DNA of 64,000 nt from Diploscapter coronatus (taxonomy: Eukaryota; Nematoda; Chromadorea; Rhabditida; Rhabditidae). The stretch is from NCBI GenBank assembly GCA_964036155.1, contig OZ038423.1, positions 54,265,249-54,329,248 on the forward strand. The letters are read 5' to 3'. The notes under the pieces were generated by a model that saw only the letters and a list, made by a program, of their open reading frames with translations, ran no database searches and had not been told where the DNA came from. The translations under genes and the position numbers were made by a program. Each line of letters begins with the position of its first letter. Positions within the stretch are counted from its first letter, which is position 1. This document shows positions 55,371-64,000 of the stretch, in pieces.

Positions 55371-57686
55371 ATGGCTTCTGCCATGAAGTTCTACTATTAT
55401 GCCAAGAAGCAGCCGGCAGTAAGAACTTCGTCAAATAGCCCGTAAGAGTTATTTCTTCTTGTCTTTTATGTTTGTGAGTTTTTTACTTAGAAATTCTCCC
55501 GATACTCGACTGGAAGAGTTCAAAAAACGATTCAGAAGAAGCGGTTCTTTGGGAATCCCTTTCGTTCCCGAAGAAAACGTCCGAGAACTCTTTACTGATT
55601 TGGTATATCGAGTCATGTGTTGTACCATCATCGATGATATTTCTATGGAATTTTAGGGGTCACCCTATCGAAGTGGGTCTCCGTTCTTCGGAAGACAACC
55701 ATCCATTCGAGAAGATGAAGAGGATCAAGTAAGAATGACTAATAAATTTGGCAGGAAGCTATTATTTAGGAATTGGAAGGATTGCCTGTGCTGACTGTAA
55801 TTGTCAAGTCTGCTAGAGAGGTGACGAATATCACTACAATGATAGAAGGATTGCCTGTATGCTAATTGTAAATGAAACAAATGCATGAGAAGTCATGTAA
55901 TGCAGGCAAAATGTCGAGTGAAGCATATGGAGACTCGGGACTGTGAAGATGGAGCCGAGAGGCAAATCGAGGTTTTAATGGAATTGGAGATGGAAAAGGG
56001 AATGACCAATGATGAAGCACTAGCTGTTATGAGGAGTAATGGATTGAATGTAAGTATGAAACACGAGGAGTGAGCCATTTTTCAACAAAAAACTTCTAAA
56101 AATATCCACAACTACTATTTAGGTCTATGAAGTTTCATTCACTATCAAACCAGTTACGGAAGAGAATTACATTGAACCTGGATCGAATGGTAGATATTGG
56201 AGAAAAGTGGCCAAACTTATTTTCATTTAGACGCTACAACTGGTTCTGAATGGTTCCCGAAGAGTATTTATGATTTAGATATTTGTGCAAAACGAGTTAT
56301 TATGTACGGAGCTGGACTTGATGCTGATCATCCAGTATAAACATCACCGATTTATTAGCTTAAAGGATAACTCTAAATTAAGGGGTTCAAAGACGACGAA
56401 TATCGCAAGAGAAGAATGATGTTTGCTGATATCGCACTCAATTACAAACAGTAGTCGGAAAATAGTTGCAAATTATGACGTTGTTAATTTAGCGGGGAAT
56501 CTATTCCAAGAATTGAATATTCTGAATCGGAAAGGAAAACTTGGGGAGTAATCTACAAAAAACTCAGAGAATTGCACAAGAAGTATAAAAGAGTTATTTG
56601 AAAAATCCTCATCGATATGTTAGGTACGCCTGCAAAGAATACTTGGACAATTTCGAGCAGTTGGAAAGACACTGTGGTTATTCGGAAGATAACGTTCCCC
56701 AGTTAGAGGATATTTGCAGATTTCTCAAAGGTCATTCCTTTTCGCATGAAGTTCAGCTTGTATCCAAAGATTTAGCCAAGACAGGATTCCGTGTCCGCCC
56801 CGTTGCCGGATATCTTTCAGCCCGTGACTTCCTTGCCGGATTAGCCTTTCGAGTCTTTTTCTGCACTCAGTATGTTCGTCATCAGGCCGATCCTTTCTAT
56901 ACACCAGAGCCGTAAGAAAGGTTACCTTTTTTCCCGAAAATACCACCAATTTCAGGGATACTGTTCATGAAATAATGGGTCACATGCCCTTATTCGCCGA
57001 CCCTGATTTTGCTCAATTCTCTCAAGAAATCGGCCTAGCAAGTCTGGGTGCGAGTGAAGAGGATCTGAAGAAACTGTCTACAGTAAGAGAATCACTCACT
57101 TTGTGAAATGAACTCTTTGAATTGTATAGCTCTACTTCTTCTCCATTGAATTTGGTCTTTCTCTTGAAGCTGATAATTCGAGTGAAGATAAGGAGAATCT
57201 GGAGAATAGAACGCCACAGAAGAGGCACAATTACAAGGTTTACGGTGCTGGATTATTGAGCAGTGCTGGGGAGTTGCAGGCAACTTTATAAAGGCTGATC
57301 TTCATCGCTTTAAAAAAGCAATTTTAGCACGCAGTGGAAGGAGATTCGAAAATTTTATGCTTCGATCCAGATCTAGTCGTGAGACAAGAATGCCTCATAA
57401 CGACATTCCAAGAGGCATATTTCTATACCAGAAATTTTGAAGAAGCGCAGCAGAAATTGCGAATGTTCACGAGCAACATGAAGAGACCGTTTGTGGTCAG
57501 ATACAACCCCTATACGGAAAGTGTCGAGGTAAGCAAAATTGGAACGAGCTTAAGTTAAATTTTTGGAAAAAGGTGGTAGAAAAAAACTTGCAGGTGCTGA
57601 ACAACAAGCGATCCCTCATGCTGGCCGTGAATTCACTGAGATCAGACATAAATCTGCTTGCAGGAGCACTACACTACATGTTCTAA
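55371..57686 (+). CDS. tph-1: Tryptophan hydroxylase
   Basis: Fifteen exons: 55371-55441, 55491-55602, 55657-55728, 55770-55856, 55906-56049, 56123-56189, 56231-56334, 56383-56450, 56493-56582, 56624-56730, 56776-56911, 56956-57082, 57130-57279, 57328-57528, 57594-57686; 542 aa. The enzyme hydroxylates tryptophan with tetrahydrobiopterin and iron, the first and limiting step of serotonin synthesis. An N-terminal regulatory region with a degenerate ACT domain ([17 protein letters not shown]...KHMETR, about 90-165) precedes the catalytic core ([51 protein letters not shown]). Iron ligands are His357 and His362 (VHEIMGH) and Glu402 (SIEFGL). [13 protein letters not shown] and the YNPYT end favour TPH over PAH or TH. 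A charged insertion of about 20 residues (about 408-428) follows the Glu ligand. The intron after 57279 has a GC donor. The start is the first ATG in frame; poly(A) at 57809-57814. Confidence 0.94.
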
Positions 57687-57808
57687 AACTAAACAGTAAA
57701 CTTGGGCTCATTAATCATTCGACTTCACTGCAACAGTGACTATTTATTTTCTTCGTTGAATTAACGATATTTGACCTGATAAGCGAACAATTAATTGATA
57801 GAAAGCAG

Positions 57809-57814
57809 AATAAA
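57809..57814 (+). terminator. Poly(A) signal of tryptophan hydroxylase
   Basis: AATAAA lies 123 bases after the stop codon. Confidence 0.55.
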
Positions 57815-58743
57815 GTTGTGTGGAAAACCGGTACTCTTTAGATTTTGTATAAGTATATGAGAAAAAAAGTGAAATGCGATTAAATCAACGGGAAAATGTA
57901 TCAAGCTAATTAGGTCTTGCAGCAATTATCAGAATGATAGCATAAATGTCATATTCTGCAAAATTCTAAAGATAATGACATTGTCTTTCTACAGGATAAT
58001 ATCATAGCTCCCTCCTTATAAAATTTTAGCAAGATGATAATTATTAACAAAGCCTTTTAAAATCGTTTGGCAATTTTTAGTTGATATTAAATTTAGTTTT
58101 TAATAGATTATTTAGCTTATAACGATATTTTGGTTCTACTGTGGAAGGCTCTGACTTTATAGGTGAAAGGAAAAGTGAATTGCCCTGTGAAAGACAACGT
58201 GATTCAGAAATCAAAACAATCATCATTGTCATAGAAAAAGTAACCTGAATGAAGAATCTCGTATTCGGAGAATAATACTATGCAAGAAGAATGAGAATTG
58301 ATTAGGATATCTCGAAAAAAAAAGTGAAGGAGAAAAGTATTGGTTCACCAGTTCATAAAATAACAGCAGTTCCATAGAATTTGAGATGAAGTCGAGATTA
58401 GGTAGAAAAGCAAAACTGTAGGTAGTGATTGGAAAAGACAACAGGGTAAAATTGCGCGACCATATCAGAAGAATCTTGATCTGATTCAAATTCAGAAATT
58501 TAAGTTATTTGAATGTTGATTCTTATTTCATCAACATGTACTGAAATTACGCACGATATACAGAGAACAGAATTGATTAGAAGCAGCCAAATTGTGACTA
58601 TATCCTAGATTTTGATTGAAAATAAAGATGCACTATTCTTAAGTAGTAAAGTGACTAAAGATAACGTTGCAGAAAATAGAATAGTATTAAGTGTAGAAAT
58701 GAAAAAAATCGACCTAACATGAAGTAGAAGTGGACCATTGAAT
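57815..58743. other. Tail-to-tail spacer, TPH / moc-1
   Basis: AT-rich with no supported gene. It must hold the 3'UTR of the minus-strand MoeA gene. Confidence 0.5.
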
Positions 58744-61700
58744 TTAGATGGGTGCGATAACGAAAGCTTGCACGATTTTGCCCCTCTCCAATTGAGCCAA
58801 TCCATCGCTTTTCTGAGGTAATTCCAGCAGAACATTCGCACCGATCGTGCTTGCAAGTCTAAGAAATATCAAACATGAAATAAAAGTGCTATTTTTCTTT
58901 TTTAATTTCAACTAAATCGTTGCCATTCAAAAAAGAAATCTGCGTATTGTTGATGTCGAAATCTGTGAGGCGTGCCAAGTGGTGCACAGTTATTTTTAGT
59001 GGTTAGGAAATCGAGAAATAGCACGCGAAAAGGAGAGACTGGTCTAAAGTCATTCTTTCTCCTCTCATTTCCGACTTCCCAGATTTTGACATCAATTTTA
59101 TTACGAAATTGTGAAGATTGAAAAATGAATTTCAGAATTTGTGGTAGATAAACTAAATCATTCAAGAAACTCATCTATCTCTTGCGAAAATAGACTAAAA
59201 CCAGGAATTCCAGAGAAATTGTAAAGATCAGAATTTTAGTAGAGGCGAATGTCACGACTAGTCGTAAAATTTGCTCATTATCAAACATTTTCTCCACTCG
59301 CTTGTTCTACATTAGGAAACAACCAACTATTTCTATTAAGAAAATCACGAGAGGCCTCGCATAGTCAGCGCATGGAGTTAGAAGTTTCAATAATGAGATG
59401 AAAACTTACGACAATTCGCGCGCATTCATCGTTTATTCATTGAATTCAAATTTTTAGAATTTTTCTGGCATTTTTTATTTGTCTATTTTCACCGGGGAGG
59501 ATGTTTATTCTGTATAAATTAATAAAAAGAACAAGCTTCAAACCTCGAAGAAAGTTGTCCTCCAGTGATATGTGCAATTGGCAGTAATTCGAACTGTTCC
59601 TCTTTCTGCACTTGCCCAGTCTCTTGTCGGGTTTTCCAGAATTCATCCTGCATTTCGCCAGTCATTCTGTCAGGCATCTGTAGCCAGGCCCTTTTGTATT
59701 CAGGTCGTTCGCCCAGTTTCACTCCATCAGCTAGCTGAAAATGTAGATCTTGAGCATGGAATAACTCGAAAATCGTTGATTTTTACGCATACTCCATAAG
59801 AGAATAAATTTGAACCTTAACATATATCCTGGAGTTGTAGATTTTCAAATGACCAGCCAAATGACGCAGAAGAGGAGCAGCGAACAGATGAGCACAAGCC
59901 TAAACATTGGATGGAAAATGTCCGAGGAAGAAATAAACACATACCCAGCTCGAGACAGGGTTTCCAGGCAGAGCGAACACGCAGCGCAATTCTGCACCGA
60001 TGACTCCAGTCGCGAAAGTCGCTGGCATGCCTGGCTTCATCCAAACACGACCAAAGTGAATCTGCAAACAGTCGAGTAAGTTTTGATAAATAATAAATAG
60101 AAAATCTGCCAATCAAACAAAAATATAAGATTACCTTGAATCCGAGATCGTTTTCGAGAATGTCCTTGAGCAGATCGTGTTCTCCCATCGAAACTCCCCC
60201 AGAAGTGACCAGCACAGAGGCGTAGCCAAATGCGTTTTTGATGGCTACAACCAGATCGGATCTCCTTAAAAAATCTCAATAAAAAGCACATAAATTTGTC
60301 TAACCTATCAGGTGCAATTCCGGCATCGATGGGTTTGAATCCGAGCGATTTGAAAAGAGCCAGCAACTGGGGTCGATTTGAGTCGCGAATGCACCCAGGG
60401 GGAATTTCCTCGGTCATCGATTCAACCAACTAAATGAAAAAATCCCCGAAATAAGAAAAAAACAACTTGAGAGAATTAAAAATAATTCACCTCATTTCCA
60501 GTAGACATAACGCACACTTTGGGTCTCCTGTAAACAGCGACAGCTTTCAGTCCGATTTCGTTGATCACCCCGATTTCCCCAGCACTCAGAATGCAGCCGA
60601 CGTCGAACAGCAAATCGCCCTTGCGCATGTCGTCGCCTGGCTTTCTGAATATCATCTAAGATGACTCCTGCGCTTTTCCAGGGCATAAAATACCTAATGT
60701 CCTGTCCAATGCGGGAAGGTGCCTTCTTGATTTTGATAATGAGCTCTTCCTTGTTCTGAAAAGTTCACGATTCAAAAATCAATGGGAAGGGTCTAGGCAG
60801 ATCTTCAGCCAGAAAGGGAATTACAGAAGGGGGATCGAGAATAAACATTTTTCTATGCAAAGTTGATAAATGTGAGATCCGAAACGAGACCGTTTGAGTT
60901 TTTTATTTGAAAGGGGTCACCACGAAAGCCCTGGCTTAAATTTGCTAAATTTGATGAAAATAATCTCACATCATGTTTGACGATTTCGGTATCTTCGACC
61001 TGAACGACTGCATCCGCGCAGTCAGGCACTACAGCTCCAGTGCTCACTCGAACGCATTGACCATTTGTCATTGAACCTGGAATGGGAATTCGTTCCTCCG
61101 AATTGAAATTTAAAAACCTGTGAAAGGAGCTCCTGCAGTCGAAGAGCCGACAACGTCCCTATCACCTGCTCCATCCGCGACTAAAATATTTTCCGTGATG
61201 ATCAGGGGATGTACGCGGTTCGTACATCCCTGATGCTAATGACTCATGAAAACTATTCTTTCAAGGCTCCTCAGAATTTCTTTAAAATAATTCATTCGAA
61301 AATAGCAACATGATTTTCAATTCAGAGCTTGTGATTGGTGATACTATGGGACTTTAGATGAGAATAAAATCAAACCAAAGTGAAAAATATCAAGCAAATT
61401 TTCAAAAATATTTGAGCCATCTTTATAGGGACTAGGCGTATTTCGATAAGAAATCACTCACACAAAACAGCGTATCCGTCTTTGATGGACTTACAGCAAA
61501 TGGGCGCATCTGCGGGAGCTGTGATCTTCTCTGCCAGAATTTGACCTGAATCAAAAATTGATAAATGGTAATTGCTCAAAGAATCAACAAACCAGGCTGC
61601 AGGGCAACGACAGGTTCGTACTTGAAACAGGGGTCGATTTCCTTAAGAACTGCCTCGATCGACTTGTAGGCCTCTTCCATCGGCACGGCAGGCCATCTGA

Positions 61701-62014
61701 AAATGAAAATTAAAACATAAAATAGGTATTTGTTGGGTTAATTAAAGAAGTAAAAAAAACAGAATTCAGAGAAGAACCTGTTTTTTCCAAACCTTCATTC
61801 AAAAGTATTTTCGAAAAGTGAAACAAAATTTGTAATTTTTGGAAGAGATAGACGAAATTTCAGTGACTTGGAAAGCCCACCTGCTCTGTCTGGCCCTACT
61901 GACAATCGCACTCAATTCGTGTGTCTGTCCCGAGTGTCCTCCAGCCTCATCCCCCGAATGTCTGTCCTTCCCCTCACTTTCGACTTCTGCGATTTTTTCC
62001 TGCCTCGATTCCAT
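58744..62014 (-). CDS. moc-1: Molybdopterin molybdenumtransferase (MoeA / gephyrin E domain)
   Basis: Thirteen exons (minus): 62014-61881, 61696-61593, 61545-61462, 61180-61118, 61076-60970, 60755-60694, 60644-60491, 60429-60305, 60261-60135, 60061-59945, 59899-59822, 59734-59544, 58858-58744; 486 aa. It inserts molybdate into adenylylated molybdopterin, the last step of Moco synthesis. The N-terminal 45 residues are charged and family-atypical. Then WPAVPMEEAYKSIEAVL, KSIKDGYAVLFADGAGDRD, RVSTGAVVPDCADAVVQVEDTE, DLLFDVGCILSAGEIGVINEIG, VMSTGNE, TSGGVSMGEHDLLKD (297-311), ALPGNPVSSWACAHLFA (350-366) and an E-IV-like end (RGKIVQAFVIAPI). There is no G (MogA) domain, so this is the split arrangement seen in C. 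elegans (moc-1 and moc-2) rather than full gephyrin. The start is set by an upstream in-frame TAG in the same exon. The intron between exons 3 and 4 contains a hairpin. Confidence 0.94.
61201..61234. repeat. Hairpin in moc-1 intron 3
   Basis: ATCAGGGGATGTACG pairs with CGTACATCCCTGAT across a 5-base loop, with one bulged G. It lies between exons and could be a foldback remnant or a structured intron element. Confidence 0.6.
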
Positions 62015-62930
62015 TCGCTCGCAACGTCGCCGGTTTACTCCGATACAATTCTTGGTCTATCTACCTGAAACAACAGCATTAATTTTCGAAGAAAAAGCAG
62101 GATTCAAAAGTTCAAAAAAATGAAATGGAAAATTAGAAAATATCATAAATTACGTGATAAAACGCGGACAGAGTAAATGTGAGAGTGAAGAGAGAACAAA
62201 CTGTTCACTATTTTTTGTAACAACTTTTGAGAAAGGCCGTCGATATTGATTCGATCGAAAAAGAAATTTCTCGCCTCTGCTGCCGCAGGACAGGCACATT
62301 TTGCGAGTGGCAGACAGGGGATGGCTTGGAATTGGAAGGCAGGGAACACGTTATTCCTCAAGGTCACTCAGCCAGTGAACGCTGCCAAATTCGATCGACT
62401 AGTCTAATGAAATGGGATGAAAAATAGCTGAAGTCCTGCACTCAAATTATCAGTGTAATTCCTGAAAAAAATCCATCCTTGAATTGTAATATATCAAAGT
62501 TCAAAGCTAAACATTTCATCATCGAATAAGTTCATTCAAATTGCATGCACAAAAAGTCGACAAATATCATGAAGATCATCATAAAGTTATCATTCCTAAA
62601 GCTAACCTAATATGAAAAACAACAATAATTGCTATCAGCTGATAAATATGAAAATGATCAGAAACGATCGTGCTAATAGAAAATTGGCAAGGAAAGTGAT
62701 ATAAAATCGAAATTGAAAACATCACAGTAGAGATAAGGAATGGTGAACGAGAGGACGAGAGTAAAAGCATGATGAGGACCACCTGGGAATTTGTACTGGT
62801 CAATAATAGGTACAATCGTATTGTCAAGGCATGATAATATCGTCTAGGCTTAAATTAGATATCTACAGAGAAGTATACAAGTGGTTCCATGAGAGGAGAG
62901 AGCTTAGATAGTAAAGACACGCCGTTACCC
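62015..62930. other. moc-1 5' region
   Basis: It includes the moc-1 5'UTR exon (TTTCAG acceptor just 5' of about 62067 on the minus strand) and AT-rich upstream sequence. No other feature is recognised. Confidence 0.45.
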
Positions 62931-63597
62931 TCTTTCCAAAAATGTCGTTTTGCAATAAGAGAAAGGGGGTTTTCGCGCTCTGGCTTTACATCATTGCCTG
63001 GCGGCTCAAATTCGTCATTTATGTGCGTTTTAATTACCCAATTATTTGTTCGTGATTAACTAATTACCGATAATTTCAGGGGCCTCTCCACTAGACTCTG
63101 CAGGCCCGCTACAGACCTGCTCCAGTCGATAGAAAATTAGATAAGCTTTGAATTAAACAAAGATTTTCTAGTTTTCTTCATTTTTTGGAGATATTTTTGC
63201 ATAATTTATCAGAATTCTATATTCAAAATTTTACTTTTCGGGTTATTTTAAAAAATTCCATTTTGTATAAATTCATTTTTTATTTTATTTTGATTTGTTG
63301 ATTCAGGATTAGATCAGAATTCTTGCCATCATTTTATCTACGACGTATAAAGGAAAAAAGCCTTGCCAAATGTCTTTCAATGTTTTCTTTTTTAAATTAA
63401 AAACATCTAATCTTCTATCGACTGGAGCAGGTCTGTAGCGGGCCTGCAGAGTCTAGTGGACGAGGCCTCTGAAATTATCGATAATTAGTTAATCACGAAC
63501 AAATAATTGGGCAATTAAAACGCACATAAATGACGAATTTGAGCCGCCAGAGCGCGAAAACCCCCTTTCTCTTATTGTAAAGCGACATTTTTGGAAG
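62931..63597. mobile_element. Foldback element, about 670 bases with arms of about 200 bases
   Basis: The left arm (62931-63142) and right arm (63405-63597) are near-identical reverse complements, including TTCCAAAAATGTCG, ATAAGAGAAAGGGGGTTTTC, TTCGTGATTAACTAATTA, CTAGACTCTGCAGGCCCGCT and ACAGACCTGCTCCAGTCGAT. The left arm has about 19 extra bases (near 62983-63001). The 262-base AT-rich core encodes nothing recognisable, so it is a non-autonomous foldback or MITE-type element. Confidence 0.85.
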
Positions 63598-63665
63598 GGA
63601 AGGAACAGCGTTCCTTTCTTTTATTACAAAGTAGTATTTTTGGAAAGGAAGGAACAGTGTGCAGG
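63570..63665 (+). repeat. Tandem duplication of the foldback element's outer end
   Basis: The outer end of the right arm (TTATTGTAAAGCGACATTTT then GGAAGGGAAGGAACAGCG) is followed by a second, diverged copy (TTATTACAAAGTAGTATTTT then GGAAAGGAAGGAACAGTG), period about 52 bases. The left end shows only one copy. Confidence 0.65.
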
Positions 63666-64000
63666 GAAGGAAGCCAGCACGACCTTCGTTCCGTCTTTCG
63701 AACGGGGCTAAAATCTCAAGTGGTCAGAACTTTTATAGGCTAAAAAATTAAACCTGACACTCCTCTCGCAATGTGAGCTCGAAGTACTCGGAAAAGTTCC
63801 ACGCTGAACATTTCAGCTTTGTATTCTATTTAGATTTAATTATACACGGCCTGTCAAGTGGTGCATAGGCATAGAGGGAAAACGTGCTGTTGTGATTTCT
63901 TTGTGCTCTTTCCTCTCTGCGCATTATGTCTTCCCCTTGTCTGCAGAGAAGGAGATAGGGGAGAAAGAGTCGAAAAAATTATTATTCTAGTTGGTAAAAT
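63666..64000. other. Right-edge sequence
   Basis: No gene, RNA or repeat is recognised in the last 335 bases. Confidence 0.4.

Noticed and set aside
56731..56775. Reading through as a 15-residue insertion in tryptophan hydroxylase
   Set aside because: Removing it as a 45-base intron (GTCATT...TTTAG) restores the conserved FLK-x-K-TGF junction exactly, so it is treated as an intron.
63034..63046. TTTAATTACCCAA inside the foldback arm, identical to the core of the nematode SL1 leader
   Set aside because: The rest of SL1 (GTTTGAG) and a following GT donor or Sm site are absent, and the other arm differs at the same place, so coincidence is more likely than an SL RNA gene.

Overview
This is animal nuclear DNA with many short introns (mostly 40-60 bases, some of 300 bases to several kb). 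Most introns start GTAAG and end TTTCAG or TTTTAG. Short introns, the TTTCAG acceptors, an ODR-2/HOT-type Ly6 protein, and single-copy laat-1, tph-1, moc-1, ing-3 and malic enzyme genes together suggest a nematode. Species is not resolved, and another small-intron ecdysozoan is not excluded. All gene models were rebuilt by hand from splice signals, reading phase and family resemblance. Except for one boundary in the RhoGAP gene, every model closes in phase.

Layout. 0.9-7.2 kb, minus strand: ING3 (a chromatin reader of the NuA4/TIP60 type) followed 480 bases downstream by an HDHD2/LHPP-type HAD phosphatase; this could be a two-gene operon. 9.3-12.2 kb, plus: beta-tubulin. 13.4-15.9 kb, minus: LAAT-1/PQLC2, a lysosomal amino-acid exporter. 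17.1-21.6 kb, plus: mitochondrial NAD-type malic enzyme in 20 exons, two of them micro-exons. 22.7-25.3 kb, plus: diphosphomevalonate decarboxylase. 26.1-38.1 kb, minus: a RhoGAP resembling ARHGAP20/TAGAP, with a long Ser-rich tail. 38.1-50.8 kb: a gene-poor stretch of about 12.7 kb, conspicuously purine-rich on the plus strand. 50.8-51.7 kb, minus: a small secreted protein I do not recognise. 53.8-54.9 kb, plus: a GPI-anchored ODR-2/HOT-like Ly6 protein, followed on the same strand by tryptophan hydroxylase (55.4-57.7 kb). 58.7-62.0 kb, minus: MoeA/gephyrin-E (moc-1), molybdenum cofactor synthesis. The last 2 kb hold a foldback element.

The genes do not form one pathway. Possible local links are a neuronal pair (ODR-2-like plus TPH), the ING3-HDHD2 tandem, and two metabolic genes in tandem (malic enzyme, then MVD).

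Non-genic structure. At least four inverted-repeat elements of MITE/foldback type are present (22.9, 46.2, 53.0 and 62.9-63.6 kb), plus two dispersed repeat families that each have two copies in the window. Splicing oddities: two introns end TTTCAT and TTTTCAA instead of ..CAG although reading phase and family alignment demand those boundaries, three introns use GC donors, and seven use GTTAG donors. I see no rRNA, tRNA or CRISPR array. The most interesting leads are the non-AG acceptors, the unknown secreted peptide, the foldback elements and the 12.7 kb purine-skewed desert.
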